A DNA stretch of 64,000 nt from Pseudidiomarina terrestris (lineage in GTDB: Bacteria; Pseudomonadota; Gammaproteobacteria; Enterobacterales; Alteromonadaceae), in assembly GCF_030466405.1 (NCBI RefSeq), contig NZ_JAGGJF010000001.1, positions 62,001-126,000 of the forward strand. Reading direction: 5' to 3'. Each line of letters opens with the position of its first letter. The first letter of the stretch is position 1. The notes beneath the pieces are model-generated. The model was not told where the DNA came from, ran no database searches, and was given only the letters and a program-made list of their open reading frames with translations. This document shows, piece after piece, positions 16,800-27,797 of the stretch. A program made the position numbers and the translations under genes.

Positions 16800-17810
16800 T
16801 CAGTCAGCATTGCCCGGCGCCAGTCCGAAATGGGCATACGCATGCGGTGTTGCGATACGTCCGCGCGGTGTGCGCTGCAAGAACCCTTGCTGAATAAGGT
16901 AAGGTTCCAGCACGTCTTCTATGGTGTCTTTCTCTTCGCCAATGGCTGCCGCCAGATTATCCAACCCGACCGGACCACCCAGAAACTTCTCGATGATGGC
17001 TAATAATAGCTTGCGGTCCATGTAATCAAAACCCGCTTCATCAACATCCACCATTTTCAGTGCCGCCGAGGCCACAGGCAGGTCAATACGGCCATCGTTT
17101 CTGACCTCAGCAAAGTCACGTACCCGGCGTAACAAACGATTAGCAATACGCGGTGTGCCGCGCGAACGACGGGCAATTTCGCGCGCGCCGTCATCGTTCA
17201 GGTCCAGATTAAGATAGTTTGCGGAACGCCGGATAATAGTCGTCAACTCAGTTACATCGTAAAACTCAAGGCGTTGCACAATGCCAAAGCGGTCCCGTAA
17301 CGGTGATGTTAATGCGCCGGCCCGCGTAGTGGCGCCGATCAAGGTAAACGGCGGCAGGTCCAGCTTGATCGAACGTGCCGCAGGCCCCTCGCCAATCATG
17401 ATATCCAGCTGATAATCTTCCATGGCCGGATAGAGGATCTCTTCCACGACCGGACTCAAGCGATGAATTTCATCGATAAAGAGGACATCGTGCGCCTCGA
17501 GATTGGTCAGCAACGCCGCCAAATCACCTGCTTTTTCCAGTACCGGGCCAGAGGTTTGGCGAATATTAACGTCAAGTTCATTAGCAACGATATTCGCCAA
17601 CGTGGTTTTGCCCAGTCCGGGCGGGCCAAAAATCAGTAAATGATCAAGCGCTTCCTGGCGTTGCCGCGCCGCCTGGATAAAGATTTCCATTTGTTCAACG
17701 ACATGCTTCTGACCGGTGTAGTCGGCAAGCTTTTTCGGCCGTATAGCCCGGTCAACGACTTCGTCATCGTGTTGTTGTTGTGGCTGATTTATCCGATCCG
17801 GTTCAATCAT
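16800..17810 (-). CDS. ruvB: Holliday junction branch-migration helicase RuvB
   Basis: 336-aa AAA+ motor that drives branch migration with RuvA. Walker [10 protein letters not shown] lies near residue 65 and Walker [10 protein letters not shown] near 115. The sensor region is IGATTRAG, and a C-terminal winged helix ends with [16 protein letters not shown]. Last gene of aspS-yebC-ruvC-ruvA-ruvB, 103 bp after ruvA. Confidence 0.97.
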   Translation of the reverse strand: MIEPDRINQPQQQHDDEVVDRAIRPKKLADYTGQKHVVEQMEIFIQAARQRQEALDHLLIFGPPGLGKTTLANIVANELDVNIRQTSGPVLEKAGDLAALLTNLEAHDVLFIDEIHRLSPVVEEILYPAMEDYQLDIMIGEGPAARSIKLDLPPFTLIGATTRAGALTSPLRDRFGIVQRLEFYDVTELTTIIRRSANYLNLDLNDDGAREIARRSRGTPRIANRLLRRVRDFAEVRNDGRIDLPVASAALKMVDVDEAGFDYMDRKLLLAIIEKFLGGPVGLDNLAAAIGEEKDTIEDVLEPYLIQQGFLQRTPRGRIATPHAYAHFGLAPGNAD

Positions 17811-17913
17811 TTTTACGGCAACTTAGTTCAAGGTTAATCCTGCGCGACGCGGTTTCAGCGTGGCAATGTTCATCGTCGCGCCCAACACTACCGGCCGCGA
17901 CTGCATATTGGTT

Positions 17914-18534
17914 CTACATGGTTTTCAAAGCAGCCCGAATGAGCTCTTCGCTCGAAGCCTCGCCATGGGTCTTTAATGCCGCAGCAACAGCTTTCTCCGC
18001 TTGCGCCGGCTTGTACCCCAGCGCCATCAACGCGCCCGTCGCATCCTCGCGCGGTGAACTTGCAGTCACTGTCGATTGCATATCACCAAAATCGATAGGG
18101 GCAGCGTCTGTGGCTGGAGTCGCGCTGGTCCAGTTCTGTAGGCGGTCACGCATTTCCACCACCAATCGCTCTGCTGTTTTACGTCCGACGCCCGGCAGTT
18201 TAACCAAGCTCGACACATCATCATGACTGACAGCGGTCACAAACTGTTGCAGGGTCATACCGGACATAATCGTCAGGGCCAGCTTCGGTCCTACCCCTTG
18301 TGCTTTTATGAGCTGGCGAAATAAGCCGCGCTCAGCAAAGGTATTAAAGCCATATAAGAGTTGTGCGTCTTCACGCACCACAAAGTGGGTCACCACGGTC
18401 ACCTGCTCGCCAATGTCAGGCAACTCATACAGGCAGGTCATCGGCATTTGCACTTCATACCCGACGCCCTGCACGTCGATTAAAATTTCTGGCGGCTGCT
18501 TACTGATCAGCAGCCCTGTGAGTCGTCCGATCAA
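17914..18534 (-). CDS. ruvA: Holliday junction-binding protein RuvA
   Basis: 206-aa junction-binding subunit. The N-terminal OB domain starts [28 protein letters not shown]. Helix-hairpin-helix motifs are at [13 protein letters not shown] and [13 protein letters not shown]. The C-terminal three-helix domain contacts RuvB. The start overlaps the ruvC stop by 4 bp. Confidence 0.96.
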   Translation of the reverse strand: MIGRLTGLLISKQPPEILIDVQGVGYEVQMPMTCLYELPDIGEQVTVVTHFVVREDAQLLYGFNTFAERGLFRQLIKAQGVGPKLALTIMSGMTLQQFVTAVSHDDVSSLVKLPGVGRKTAERLVVEMRDRLQNWTSATPATDAAPIDFGDMQSTVTASSPREDATGALMALGYKPAQAEKAVAAALKTHGEASSEELIRAALKTM

Positions 18535-19067
18535 CGCCCTCTCCTTGTTTGTCTGGTTGCCCGGTTACTCGCCATAGTGGCAGCATACTTGCGGCTATGC
18601 GCATGACACAGCGCCACAGCTAAGGCGTCGGCAGCGTCGGCCTGCGGACGATGACTTAATTTCAGCATCGCCATGACCATATGCTGCACCTGAGTTTTAT
18701 CTGCTGCGCCCGTACCTACCACCGCCTGCTTAATTAGCCGTGCGGCGTACTCTGCGACCGGGAGACTGGCCTGCGCCGCAGCAACAATTGCAGCGCCGCG
18801 TGCTTGCCCCAGTTTCAATGCAGAGTCGGGATTACGCGCCATAAAAACCTGTTCAATAGCGAACTCGTCCGGTTGAAACTGCGCGATCAGCTCGCTGACA
18901 CCATCATGAATGACCTTGAGCTTTTCGGCAAGCGTGAAAGGATTGCGCGCCGTGCCTGCGGCATTGATGCAGCCACTGGCGACATAGGTTAATTGATTGC
19001 CCTGCTGGCGAATGATGCCATACCCGGTGAGCCGCGAACCTGGGTCAATACCCAGTATGATGGCCAT
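18531..19067 (-). CDS. ruvC: Crossover junction endodeoxyribonuclease RuvC
   Basis: 178-aa Holliday junction resolvase of the RNase H fold. The acidic catalytic residues are visible: Asp in ILGIDPGSR (residue 7), Glu in [12 protein letters not shown] near 68, and the pair in [15 protein letters not shown] near 140. It shares its boundary with yebC (stop of yebC at 19067), so translation is coupled. Confidence 0.96.
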   Translation of the reverse strand: MAIILGIDPGSRLTGYGIIRQQGNQLTYVASGCINAAGTARNPFTLAEKLKVIHDGVSELIAQFQPDEFAIEQVFMARNPDSALKLGQARGAAIVAAAQASLPVAEYAARLIKQAVVGTGAADKTQVQHMVMAMLKLSHRPQADAADALAVALCHAHSRKYAATMASNRATRQTRRGR

Positions 19068-19813
19068 TAACTGAGGCGCTCCAAAATAGCATCGTCGATG
19101 TCTGCGTTATGGTACACCTCCTGCACATCATCGAGCTCTTCAAGCGCGTCAATGAGTTTGAGAAAGGTTTCAGCGTCCGCTTCGGTAAGTGGCGAACGCG
19201 TATCCGGTAAGAGTCCGACTTCCGCGTGCAATGGCTCAAAACCTGCAGCTTTCAAGCTATCTTTCACTTTGCCAAAGGTCTCAGGTGTGGTGAATACGTC
19301 AAAACTGCCATCCTCGTTGGTGACAATATCCTCTGCGCCAGCCTCAAGGGCAGCTTCCATCAAGGCGTCTTCATCTACCTCTGCGGCAAAACTAAGTACC
19401 CCACGTTTGTGAAAGAGGTACGCAACGGACCCGTCAGTACCTAAATTGCCACCGTGCTTACTGAATGCATAACGCACCTCAGACACCGTGCGATTCCGGT
19501 TATCGGTCATGGTTTCCAGTAGGATTGCCACACCCCCCGGGCCGTAGCCTTCGTAGGTAAGTTCATCGAGGTTGTCGCCATCGAGGTCACCACTACCACG
19601 CTTCACTGCAGTATCAATGGTGTCTTTTTTCATGTTGTTGGCGAGCGCTTTGTCTATGGCTGCGCGTAATCTTGGGTTCGTATCGGCATCACCGCCACCC
19701 TCCCGGGCGGCGACCACGATTTCACGAATAAGACGGGTAAAGATTTTGCCGCGCTTAGCATCCTGCGCGGCTTTGCGATGTTTAATGTTGGCCCATTTCG
19801 AATGACCTGCCAT
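19067..19813 (-). CDS. yebC: YebC/PmpR-family regulatory protein
   Basis: 248-aa TACO1/YebC family protein. [22 protein letters not shown] and [14 protein letters not shown] are signatures. Members have been described as DNA-binding regulators and, more recently, as factors that relieve ribosome stalling; which applies here cannot be read. Its position between aspS and ruvC is the usual one. Confidence 0.94.
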   Translation of the reverse strand: MAGHSKWANIKHRKAAQDAKRGKIFTRLIREIVVAAREGGGDADTNPRLRAAIDKALANNMKKDTIDTAVKRGSGDLDGDNLDELTYEGYGPGGVAILLETMTDNRNRTVSEVRYAFSKHGGNLGTDGSVAYLFHKRGVLSFAAEVDEDALMEAALEAGAEDIVTNEDGSFDVFTTPETFGKVKDSLKAAGFEPLHAEVGLLPDTRSPLTEADAETFLKLIDALEELDDVQEVYHNADIDDAILERLS

Positions 19814-19826
19814 CGTGCATCCCTCT

Positions 19827-21599
19827 TTAGTCGTTAGATTCCTCTGCTACCCTAACCGCAACGCCCAGCTCCTGCAAGGCGGCAGGGTTTGCCAGCCCCG
19901 GCGCATCGGTCAGTACACAAGCAGCGGTAGTAGTTTTCGGGAAGGCAATGACTTCACGAATAGAGCTCGCCCCCACCATTAACATCACCAGACGATCCAA
20001 ACCAAATGCCAGACCTGCATGCGGAGGTGTACCGTACTTCAGGGCTTCCAGCAAGAAGCCGAATTTCTCCTGCGCTTCTTCTTTGTCGATGCCCAGAATT
20101 TCAAATACAGCTTGCTGCATTGCATTGTCGTGGATACGCACCGAACCGCCACCCACTTCAACACCGTTGAGCACCATATCGTAGGCATTGGATAAGGTCG
20201 TCGCCGGATTCGCTTTCAGTTCTTCAGGCGTCACGCCAACGGGTGCCGTAAATGGATGGTGAATCGCATGCAGGCTGCCGTCGTGCTCTTCAAACATTGG
20301 GAAGTCAACGACCCACAGCGGACGCCACTCATCACTAACGAATCCGTGCTCTTCACCGACTTTCAAGCGCAACGCGCCAAGGGCTTCAGCCACCACAGTG
20401 GCATTATCAGCACCGAAGAAAATAATATCGCCATCCGCAGCCTGAGTTCGCTCGAGGATCCCCTGCAAGGCGTCATCGGGGATAAACTTGAGTACCGGCG
20501 ACTGCACGCCCTCGCGACCCGCGGCAAGGTCGTTGACCTTCATCCAGGCCAGTCCTTTAGCGCCGTAGATGCCAACAAAGTTAGTATACTCGTCGATGTT
20601 TTTACGCGAAATATCGCCGGCTTTACCCGGCACTTTAAGCGCTGCAACGCGACCTTTCGGGTCATTTGCCGGTGCGGCAAACACTTTAAATTCGACCTCT
20701 TTAAGCAAGTCGGCAACGTCCACTAGTTCTAACGGATTACGCAAATCCGGTTTGTCGCTGCCAAAGCGCTGCATGGCTTCATGCCAGCTCATACGGGGGA
20801 AATTCCCGAGGTCAATTTCGAGCAGTTCATTGAACAACTGACGCACCATCTGCTCGGTGATATCCATCACCTGATCGGCGCTCATAAACGAGGTCTCGAT
20901 ATCAATCTGGGTAAATTCCGGCTGCCGGTCCGCCCGCAAATCTTCGTCGCGGAAGCATTTGACGATTTGGTAATAACGATCAAAGCCTGACATCATCAGC
21001 AGTTGCTTAAACAGCTGTGGCGACTGCGGCAAAGCAAAGAACTTGCCTTTATAGGTCCGACTCGGCACTAAGTAATCCCGGGCGCCCTCTGGAGTGGCAC
21101 GCGTCAGCATCGGCGTTTCAATATCCAGAAAACCGGCCGCGTCCATAAAGCGACGCACGGCACTGGTCACCCGCGCCCGAAACTGTAGATTGTGGTTCAT
21201 GTTCGGACGGCGCAGATCCAGGTAGCGAAAACGCAGACGAGCTTCTTCGCTGACATGTTGGTTGAAATCGATCGGTAGTGGTTCCGAGCGGCTGAGAATT
21301 TCCAGCTCATCGGCCATCACTTCCACAGCGCCGGTAGCCATGGTGGTATTCACCTGACTGTCAGGTCGCGCGCGCACGGTGCCTTTAAGGCGGATACAAA
21401 ATTCCTGACGCAATTTGTTCGCGGTCTCAAACAAGGCTGCTTGATCAGGGTCGAACACCACTTGCACCAGACCTGTGCGGTCACGCATATCGATAAAAAT
21501 CAGACCGCCTAAGTCGCGACGTTTGTTGACCCAACCACACAGATTGACCTGCTGATCGACCAGACTTGTTTCAAGCTGTCCACAATAATGGCTACGCAT
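19827..21599 (-). CDS. aspS: Aspartyl-tRNA synthetase
   Basis: 590-aa class II synthetase charging tRNA-Asp. It has the N-terminal OB anticodon-binding domain ([24 protein letters not shown]), motif 2 ([18 protein letters not shown]) and motif 3 ([13 protein letters not shown]), with the GAD insert typical of bacteria between. It is the first gene of the aspS-yebC-ruvCAB transcript; its promoter lies at 21641-21668. Confidence 0.98.
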   Translation of the reverse strand: MRSHYCGQLETSLVDQQVNLCGWVNKRRDLGGLIFIDMRDRTGLVQVVFDPDQAALFETANKLRQEFCIRLKGTVRARPDSQVNTTMATGAVEVMADELEILSRSEPLPIDFNQHVSEEARLRFRYLDLRRPNMNHNLQFRARVTSAVRRFMDAAGFLDIETPMLTRATPEGARDYLVPSRTYKGKFFALPQSPQLFKQLLMMSGFDRYYQIVKCFRDEDLRADRQPEFTQIDIETSFMSADQVMDITEQMVRQLFNELLEIDLGNFPRMSWHEAMQRFGSDKPDLRNPLELVDVADLLKEVEFKVFAAPANDPKGRVAALKVPGKAGDISRKNIDEYTNFVGIYGAKGLAWMKVNDLAAGREGVQSPVLKFIPDDALQGILERTQAADGDIIFFGADNATVVAEALGALRLKVGEEHGFVSDEWRPLWVVDFPMFEEHDGSLHAIHHPFTAPVGVTPEELKANPATTLSNAYDMVLNGVEVGGGSVRIHDNAMQQAVFEILGIDKEEAQEKFGFLLEALKYGTPPHAGLAFGLDRLVMLMVGASSIREVIAFPKTTTAACVLTDAPGLANPAALQELGVAVRVAEESND

Positions 21600-21640
21600 G
21601 GGTTTTTCCCTACCACAAATTAAAATTTACAAAGCGCAAC

Positions 21641-21668
21641 ATTATAACGGACTGGCAGCGATTGTCAG
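21641..21668 (-). promoter_or_regulatory. Promoter of the aspS-yebC-ruvCAB operon
   Basis: Minus-strand CTGACA (21663-21668), a 16-bp spacer and a perfect TATAAT (21641-21646), about 42 bp before the aspS ATG. No LexA box was seen, so the ruv genes look constitutively expressed from here. Confidence 0.65.
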
Positions 21669-21767
21669 TAGTACAGACCGGATCGGGCAAAGAAAAAAAT
21701 GAAGTTTGCCTACCCGTTACGCTAAACTATGTGCATTAGCTTAAGCCAGTGAACAGAAGGATAGCCC

Positions 21768-22505
21768 GTGCACGAAAGCAAGAAAGATGCGATTTTTGCT
21801 GAACCCCTCACTCAGGTGAGCGATTTTGTATTTGATCAGCGCGTGGTTGAGGTCTTTCCCGATATGATTAATCGGTCGGTTCCCGGCTACCAGAGTATCC
21901 TGCATGGGATTGGCCAGCTGACTCAGCGCTTCGCGCAACCAGACAGCACCATCTACGATTTAGGCTGTTCACTGGGCGCGGCCACTTTAGCGATGCGACA
22001 AAACCTGTCCGGGCACGCCGGCGTGAAGATTATTGCCGCTGATAACTCAGCAGCGATGGTGGAACGTTGCCGCCTGCATCTGCAAGGTTACCGTAGCGAT
22101 ACGCCGGCCGAAGTCGTCTGTACTGACGTGCGCGAACTTGCCATCGACAACGCCTCAGTGGTCACCATGAATTTTACCCTGCAATTTATCCCCCAAGACG
22201 AACGCCAGCAGCTGTTACAACGCATCTACACGGGGTTGAAGCCGGGCGGCGTGTTACTACTCTCGGAGAAGTTTAAAAGCGACAATGAGCAACTTAACGA
22301 GGTGCTGGTCGATTTGCACCATGAGTTCAAACGCGCAAACGGGTACAGTGAGCTTGAGATAAGTCAAAAGCGTGCGGCCATTGAAAACGTGATGCGGGTC
22401 GACTCCCTGGCGACGCATCAGCAACGCTTGCAGGATGCCGGCTTTAAAGCGGTGCAGGTATGGTTTCAGTGCTATAACTTTGCCGCCCTGCTGGCAGTGA
22501 AATAA
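21768..22505 (+). CDS. cmoA: Carboxy-S-adenosylmethionine synthase
   Basis: 245-aa enzyme that makes carboxy-SAM from SAM and prephenate for tRNA wobble modification (cmo5U34). The Rossmann methyltransferase fold has [15 protein letters not shown] as motif I near residue 65 and [13 protein letters not shown] after it. [14 protein letters not shown] near the N-terminus is family-typical. The start is GTG with AGAAGGA 9 nt upstream. cmoB follows after 44 bp. Confidence 0.95.
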   Translation: MHESKKDAIFAEPLTQVSDFVFDQRVVEVFPDMINRSVPGYQSILHGIGQLTQRFAQPDSTIYDLGCSLGAATLAMRQNLSGHAGVKIIAADNSAAMVERCRLHLQGYRSDTPAEVVCTDVRELAIDNASVVTMNFTLQFIPQDERQQLLQRIYTGLKPGGVLLLSEKFKSDNEQLNEVLVDLHHEFKRANGYSELEISQKRAAIENVMRVDSLATHQQRLQDAGFKAVQVWFQCYNFAALLAVK

Positions 22506-22549
22506 CAGGCAGCTCGCCTTTTCATGTACCGAATGATAAATGGATAGCT

Positions 22550-23521
22550 ATGGACGTATTCAAAGATGACCTGATTGCCCTGGCGCAATCGCCACTACGG
22601 CATTGGCTCACTCACTTACCGGCGCAGCTGGATCACTGGCAGCGCGAGCAACAACACGGGGAGCTGCGCAAATGGCTGCGCTGCGTCGAGCAACTCCCAA
22701 CGCTGCCCGCAGAGCAGGTGCAGTTGACCGATACCGTGACCGTGCGTGCCGAGCAGGTCAGTGATGGCCAGCAGCAGCGCATCCGCGGGTTATTGCAGCA
22801 ACTCACGCCCTGGCGCAAGGGCCCCTTCGATTTGCACGGCGTCAGCATCGACACCGAGTGGCGCTCAGATTATAAATGGCAGCGGGTCGCGCCGCATATC
22901 GGTGACCTGACCGGCCAGCAAGTGCTCGATGTGGGGTGCGGCAGCGGCTACCATTTATGGCGTATGCTTGAAAGTGGTGCTGCACAGGTTTGGGGGGTTG
23001 ACCCCGGACAGTTATTTCTGGCGCAATTTCTCGCCGTTCGGCATTTTATGCCAGCAGAGCTGCAGGCCCGCGCGCACTGGTTTCCTGTCGGCGTGGAAGA
23101 TCTGCCCGAACTGGCGGCTTTTGATACCGTTTTTAGCATGGGGGTACTTTATCACCGGCGTTCACCGATTGATTTTCTTACCCAGCTGCACGCACAACTA
23201 CGTAAAGGTGGACAGCTGGTGCTGGAAACCTTAGTGGTTGAAGGCGACGTCACTACCGTACTTGTGCCTGGCCAAACCTATGCAAAAATGCGCAATGTCT
23301 GGTTTATCCCCAGTACTCAGGCCTTAGTACACTGGCTGGAGCGCTGCGGTTTTAGCAATGTGCGCGTGGTCGATGAGTCTATGACCGACGTCAGCGAACA
23401 GCGGGCTACCGAATGGATGACCGGACAATCTCTGGCTGATTTCCTTGACCCCGATGATCCCAGCAGAACCATCGAAGGCTACCCCGCGCCACGGCGCGCG
23501 GTGGTCATTGCTAACGTTTGA
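22550..23521 (+). CDS. cmoB: tRNA U34 carboxymethyltransferase
   Basis: 323-aa enzyme that transfers the carboxymethyl group of carboxy-SAM to 5-hydroxyuridine at tRNA position 34. [20 protein letters not shown] near residue 90 and the SAM loop [15 protein letters not shown] near 125 are characteristic; [11 protein letters not shown] follows. Acts directly after CmoA. The downstream lysR gene starts 14 bp after its stop. Confidence 0.96.
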   Translation: MDVFKDDLIALAQSPLRHWLTHLPAQLDHWQREQQHGELRKWLRCVEQLPTLPAEQVQLTDTVTVRAEQVSDGQQQRIRGLLQQLTPWRKGPFDLHGVSIDTEWRSDYKWQRVAPHIGDLTGQQVLDVGCGSGYHLWRMLESGAAQVWGVDPGQLFLAQFLAVRHFMPAELQARAHWFPVGVEDLPELAAFDTVFSMGVLYHRRSPIDFLTQLHAQLRKGGQLVLETLVVEGDVTTVLVPGQTYAKMRNVWFIPSTQALVHWLERCGFSNVRVVDESMTDVSEQRATEWMTGQSLADFLDPDDPSRTIEGYPAPRRAVVIANV

Positions 23522-23534
23522 GGAAGTGCCGCTT

Positions 23535-24437
23535 ATGTCTACGCCACCGAATTACCGTCCGAAAACCACGCTCGAACAATGGCGTATTCTGCAAGCGGTG
23601 GTCGACTACGGTGGTTATGCCCGGGCGGCTGAAGCTATCAACAAAAGCCAGAGTTCAATGAATCATGCTGTGGCGAAATTGCAGGAAAGCCTGGGCGTTA
23701 AACTGTTGCAGGTAGTAGGCCGCAAAGCTGAGTTAACCAACATTGGTGAGGTCATGTTGCGCCGCTCGCGGCAATTAACTGTGCTGGTCACCGAGCTCGA
23801 ACAGCTGGCACAGAACCTGAAACAGGGCTGGGAGCCGGAGATTAAGCTCGCCGTTGAAATGGTCTTTGATCGCAACAAGTTATTACCGGTGCTGCGCGAG
23901 TTTCAGCTCCACAGCCGTGGTAGTCGTTTAGTCATTGAAGACACTGTTCTGACCGGCTCCGTTGAAGCCATCATTGACCAGTCTGCAGACATTGTCATCA
24001 GCCATCAGCTGCCCCGCGGCATCGTCGGCGAGCCATTAAGCAACTATCGGATGCAGTTGGTGGTGGCCAGTGACCATCCATTGGCACAATTTCCCCAACC
24101 CATCAGTCCGGATCAACTCAGTCAGTACCTGCAGGTCGTGATTCGCGATACCGCGCGTAAGCCCGTTGAAGCCGAAGGCTGGCTAAAGGCCGAGCAGCGC
24201 TGGACTGTGAACAATTTTAATGAAGCTTTACCGCTGGTAGAGGCCGGCATCGGCTTTTGTTGGCTACCGCCCTTTGTTACCAGAAATGCCGAAAACCTGG
24301 TTGAGTTGAGCCTTTCCGGCAGCTCCCGACGCGAGGGTGGCATGTATCTGGTCCTGCCTAAAAACGAAAAAACCGGGCCATGTGCCCGGTTACTTTACGC
24401 TATGTTGGTGAGCGAACTCACCAACACGCTAGCCTAA
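23535..24437 (+). CDS. LysR-family transcriptional regulator
   Basis: 300-aa regulator. The N-terminal winged HTH is at about residues 12-70 (LEQWRILQAVVDYGGYARAAEAINKSQSSMNHAVAKLQ). The C-terminal periplasmic-binding-like effector domain runs from about 95. The ATG at 23535 follows a GAGGAAG site, and longer versions of the frame would overlap cmoB. Targets and effector are unknown. The last 70 bp of the gene contain the terminator of the convergent peptide transporter. Confidence 0.88.
   Translation: MSTPPNYRPKTTLEQWRILQAVVDYGGYARAAEAINKSQSSMNHAVAKLQESLGVKLLQVVGRKAELTNIGEVMLRRSRQLTVLVTELEQLAQNLKQGWEPEIKLAVEMVFDRNKLLPVLREFQLHSRGSRLVIEDTVLTGSVEAIIDQSADIVISHQLPRGIVGEPLSNYRMQLVVASDHPLAQFPQPISPDQLSQYLQVVIRDTARKPVEAEGWLKAEQRWTVNNFNEALPLVEAGIGFCWLPPFVTRNAENLVELSLSGSSRREGGMYLVLPKNEKTGPCARLLYAMLVSELTNTLA
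24366..24391 (-). terminator. Terminator of the POT transporter, inside the lysR coding region
   Basis: Read on the minus strand: 8-bp stem AACCGGGC / GCCCGGTT with loop ACATG and a run of T, 48 bp after the transporter stop. On the plus strand the same bases encode part of the LysR C-terminus (TGPCAR). Confidence 0.75.
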
Positions 24438-24438
24438 T

Positions 24439-25989
24439 TTAGAATTTAGGTTTATCTATAGGCTCATTAGCATTGATCGCTACGTGCTCAGGATCAGGTT
24501 GACCCGCAAGCTCTTCCCATTTACGCGTTTTCAGCGAGACGAAGAAGACCACCACACCAACACCGATACCAAATAAGGTGATCTGCATGTACATGTCAGG
24601 CATGGTTGAGGTGTTTTCCGGATCCAGGTTACCAGCAATCAGACCCGCCAGCAGGCTACCGATGGAATAGGTCAGGACGAAAATACCCATCATCTGGCCA
24701 GCCATCCGCCGTGGCGCTAATTTACTTACCGCACTCAGTGCAACCGGGCTCAGGCACAGCTCACCAACTGTATGCAGGAAGTACACCGCAACCAGCCAGT
24801 TAGGTGATACTTTCATGCCTGATGCAGCTGCCTGTGACGCCAGGAACATCAGGATGAAGCCACTGGCCATGATGATCAGACCCAATGCGCTCTTAAAGCC
24901 ATAAGATGGGTTAATCATACGTTTGGTCAGGTTGACCCATAACGCAGCAAAGAATGGCGACAACACAATCAGGAAGCCCGAGTTCAGCATCTGGAACCAT
25001 GGCGTGGGGATTTCAAACGAACCCACCATACGGTCGGTCAGGTCGCGCGCAAACAGGTTCAATGACGACCCCGCCTGCTCGAACCCTGCCCAGAAGCAGA
25101 TCGAAGCGATACACACCAGGAACAGAGCGCCCAGACGCTTGGCTTCATTTTTGGTAAGGTTGCCGAAAATGAAGATACTCAGGTAATAAACAAAGAACAC
25201 GATGGTAGCAGCTAAGGCGACGTATTGTGCAATGGCAACCGGATCGATGGTCATTGCGCCGGTCGTGGTACCGATAAAGACAGCCCCCAGACCGATGAGG
25301 AACAACACGATCACAGACCAACTAATACGCTGACCACGAGGCGATAGTGGCTTAGGTGCATCAGAACCAATGGCTCCCAGCTTCGGTAAAGTCGCACGGT
25401 ACTGCACCAAACCGAAGAACATACCTACCGCAGCGGCACCGAAGGCCCAATGCCAGCCTACATTTTCCATCAGATAACCGGTGACCAGGTAACCGATCAG
25501 TGAACCAATGTTGATACCCATGTAATACAGGGTGTAGCCAGCATCGCGACGGTCATCACCTTCGTCATAAAGCTGGCCGACCAACGCACTGATATTCGGC
25601 TTCAGCATACCAGTACCCAGCACCACCAGGATCAAACCAAGGAAGAACGAGGTATTAGAAGGGATGGCCAGAACAATGTGACCACACATGATCACGATAC
25701 CGCCGTACCAGGTCGCACGCTGGCCACCGATCAGACGGTCAGCAATCCAGCCGCCGGGCAGGCCCATGAAATAAACTGCACCTGTGTAGAGACCATAGAT
25801 AGCTGTTGCTACCGCTACAGTCATGCCTAATCCGCCTTCCTGAAGGGCAGCGGTCATAAAAAGTACTAAAAGCGCACGCATGCCGTAATAGCTCATGCGT
25901 TCCCACATTTCGGTAAAGAACAAGGTTTGCAAACCGGCCGGCTGGCCGAAAAAACCATTGTCCTGTGGTTGAATATTCTTAGGTTCCAT
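24439..25989 (-). CDS. POT-family proton-coupled di/tripeptide transporter
   Basis: 516-aa major facilitator protein with about 14 hydrophobic segments. It carries the PTR2 signature FFTEMWERMSYYGMRALLV in helix 1, i.e. ExxER used for proton coupling, and GTGMLKPNISALVGQLY in the fourth to fifth helix region. It would import small peptides using the proton gradient. This fits an organism living on peptides, alongside the S9 peptidase and Ggt of this window. The terminator lies within lysR. Confidence 0.93.
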   Translation of the reverse strand: MEPKNIQPQDNGFFGQPAGLQTLFFTEMWERMSYYGMRALLVLFMTAALQEGGLGMTVAVATAIYGLYTGAVYFMGLPGGWIADRLIGGQRATWYGGIVIMCGHIVLAIPSNTSFFLGLILVVLGTGMLKPNISALVGQLYDEGDDRRDAGYTLYYMGINIGSLIGYLVTGYLMENVGWHWAFGAAAVGMFFGLVQYRATLPKLGAIGSDAPKPLSPRGQRISWSVIVLFLIGLGAVFIGTTTGAMTIDPVAIAQYVALAATIVFFVYYLSIFIFGNLTKNEAKRLGALFLVCIASICFWAGFEQAGSSLNLFARDLTDRMVGSFEIPTPWFQMLNSGFLIVLSPFFAALWVNLTKRMINPSYGFKSALGLIIMASGFILMFLASQAAASGMKVSPNWLVAVYFLHTVGELCLSPVALSAVSKLAPRRMAGQMMGIFVLTYSIGSLLAGLIAGNLDPENTSTMPDMYMQITLFGIGVGVVVFFVSLKTRKWEELAGQPDPEHVAINANEPIDKPKF

Positions 25990-26096
25990 ACCTATTTGCC
26001 TTCACTAGTTGTTGTTATAAGCGTTCAAAACCGTATTACCCTACCGATTTCGCACGCAAAAGGAAATAGAAAACGATCAATTGCAGAATTAACAGG

Positions 26097-26127
26097 AGGG
26101 GCTGCCCTTAGCGTAAGGGCAGCCCTT
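26097..26127. repeat. Long hairpin built from an AAGGGCWGCCCTT palindrome
   Basis: Arms 26097-26110 and 26114-26127 pair at 13 of 14 positions around a GCG loop; each arm itself contains the palindrome AAGGGC-W-GCCCTT. It lies between galU and the POT gene. There is no T-run on either strand, so it is not a typical intrinsic terminator. The same 13-mer occurs twice in the coding region near 63531-63576. Confidence 0.7.
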
Positions 26128-26135
26128 GCTTGGAG

Positions 26136-27020
26136 TTAGAGTTGGGACTTGAGCCAGGCCTGCATCGCTTTGCCCAGTTCGGGGTGACGCAGGGCATGTT
26201 CTACGAATGCCTGCGCATAGCCAAGTTTGTTGCCACAATCGTTGCTGCGCCCTTTCATGTAATAGGCATGCACCGGTTGCCGCGCCAGCAGCATGTCCAT
26301 TGCATCCGTCAGCTGGACTTCATTGCCAGCGCCAACGGGGGTGCGTTCGAGCAGCTCCCACAGCGCCGCAGGGAAGACATACCGGCCGACCACGGCAAGG
26401 TCTGACGGAGCTTTATCGACGGCGGGTTTCTCCACCAGCTGTTTGATAGGCGCCTGTTCACCTGGCGCAAGTTCGGCGCCGCTGATATCGGCAATACCGT
26501 ACTGATTCACTTTGTCACGCGGTACTTTCTCCACCATGACCTGTGCCGCACCGCTATCATCGAAGTTGCGAATCATCTCGGCGAGGTTATCGCGCTTCAT
26601 ATCGCAGCTTGCGCTATCCACCAGTACGTCGGGCAGTACTACTGCAAACGGCTGATCATCAATCAAGGGGCGCGCGCATAACACCGCATGGCCCAGCCCT
26701 TTAGCAACGCCCTGCCGAACGTGCATAATGGTTACGCCTGGCGGGGTAATGGCCTGAACTTCAGCCAGCAATTGCCGCTTAACCCGCTGTTCTAGTGTGG
26801 TTTCCAGCTCAAAGCTGGTATCAAAATGGTTCTCAATCGAGTTCTTACTCGAATGGGTCACCAGAATAATGTCGGTAAGCCCCGCCGCCGCGCACTCTTC
26901 CACGATAAACTGGATCAGAGGTCGATCGACCAGCGGCAGCATTTCTTTTGGGATCGCCTTAGTGGCGGGTAACATCCGTGTACCAAGACCGGCAACGGGG
27001 ATGACTACTTTTTTTACCAT
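26136..27020 (-). CDS. galU: UTP-glucose-1-phosphate uridylyltransferase
   Basis: 294-aa nucleotidyltransferase that makes UDP-glucose for envelope polysaccharides. [24 protein letters not shown] at the N-terminus is the nucleotide-binding signature; [23 protein letters not shown] and [19 protein letters not shown] follow. AAGGA lies 9 nt before the ATG. It follows mlaA by 15 bp on the same strand. Confidence 0.95.
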   Translation of the reverse strand: MVKKVVIPVAGLGTRMLPATKAIPKEMLPLVDRPLIQFIVEECAAAGLTDIILVTHSSKNSIENHFDTSFELETTLEQRVKRQLLAEVQAITPPGVTIMHVRQGVAKGLGHAVLCARPLIDDQPFAVVLPDVLVDSASCDMKRDNLAEMIRNFDDSGAAQVMVEKVPRDKVNQYGIADISGAELAPGEQAPIKQLVEKPAVDKAPSDLAVVGRYVFPAALWELLERTPVGAGNEVQLTDAMDMLLARQPVHAYYMKGRSNDCGNKLGYAQAFVEHALRHPELGKAMQAWLKSQL

Positions 27021-27035
27021 GTCATCAAGTCCTTG

Positions 27036-27785
27036 TTAGTCGTCAAACTGGTCATAAAAATCATCGCCTAGATCTTCCAGGCCTTCCTCTTCAGTCAACT
27101 CCGCTGGCGGGTTGCCGTCGTAGACCTGATCACGCCAGTTCTGAAAGTAAGCTTCGCGAACAAAGCTGTAGGGATCCAGAGAGTTTTGCATCAACGCTTG
27201 CTGTTCCTGCAACTGCAGGCGTTTTTCCAATAATTTAATGGACAGCCGGGCGATGCTCAGTGGGGAATTCAAATCGTCCAGCGGGAAATAGAGCCCATCA
27301 ACCACATCACCGCCACGATCGACAGGGACCGTCGGCCCTAATGCGGGCAACATCAGGTAAGGACCGTCACTTACCCCCCATACCGCCAGCGTTTGGCCGA
27401 AAGCTTCTTCACGCACCGTCAGCCCCATCGGCGTGGCCACGTCAAATACCCCAAGCACGCCCACGGTACTGTTAATCAGAAAACGCCAGAACGATACCCC
27501 GGCATCCTTAAATTTACCTTGCAGCGTATTATTCAGCAGGTGCGAAGGTTCGCCCAGATTTTCGGCCGCATTAAGTAAGCCCGTACGCACCGGCTGCGGG
27601 ATCTTGCCATAGGTGCGCGCCACCGGCCACACCACATAATCATCAAGGCTCTGGTTAAAGTCCCAGGCTTCCCGGTTGAATTCTTCAAAGGGGTCGCGAG
27701 GGTTGCTGTAGTTATCATCAGGGGCTGTCGCGCAACCGCTCAGCCCAAGTAAAACAATGAGTATAGGTAGAAAATAGGCTTTCAA
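27036..27785 (-). CDS. mlaA: MlaA (VacJ) outer-membrane lipoprotein
   Basis: 249-aa lipoprotein that removes misplaced phospholipids from the outer leaflet and passes them to MlaC. The lipobox LSGC puts the lipidated Cys at residue 18. Family motifs are DPFEEFNREAWDFNQSLD near 32 and GPYLMLPALGPTVPVDRGG near 145. No other mla genes are nearby. It has an acidic C-terminus (EEEGLEDLGDDFYDQFDD). Confidence 0.93.
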   Translation of the reverse strand: MKAYFLPILIVLLGLSGCATAPDDNYSNPRDPFEEFNREAWDFNQSLDDYVVWPVARTYGKIPQPVRTGLLNAAENLGEPSHLLNNTLQGKFKDAGVSFWRFLINSTVGVLGVFDVATPMGLTVREEAFGQTLAVWGVSDGPYLMLPALGPTVPVDRGGDVVDGLYFPLDDLNSPLSIARLSIKLLEKRLQLQEQQALMQNSLDPYSFVREAYFQNWRDQVYDGNPPAELTEEEGLEDLGDDFYDQFDD

Positions 27786-27797
27786 GAGTCGCTCCTT

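Noticed and set aside
16677..17003. Plus-strand frame starting in the small-RNA promoter
   Set aside because: Its ATG is part of the TATAATG promoter box and would not be in the transcript; the frame then runs through the terminator and antisense to ruvB.
26097..26127. Hairpin after galU as an intrinsic terminator
   Set aside because: The stem is strong but no T-run follows on either strand; listed as a repeat instead.
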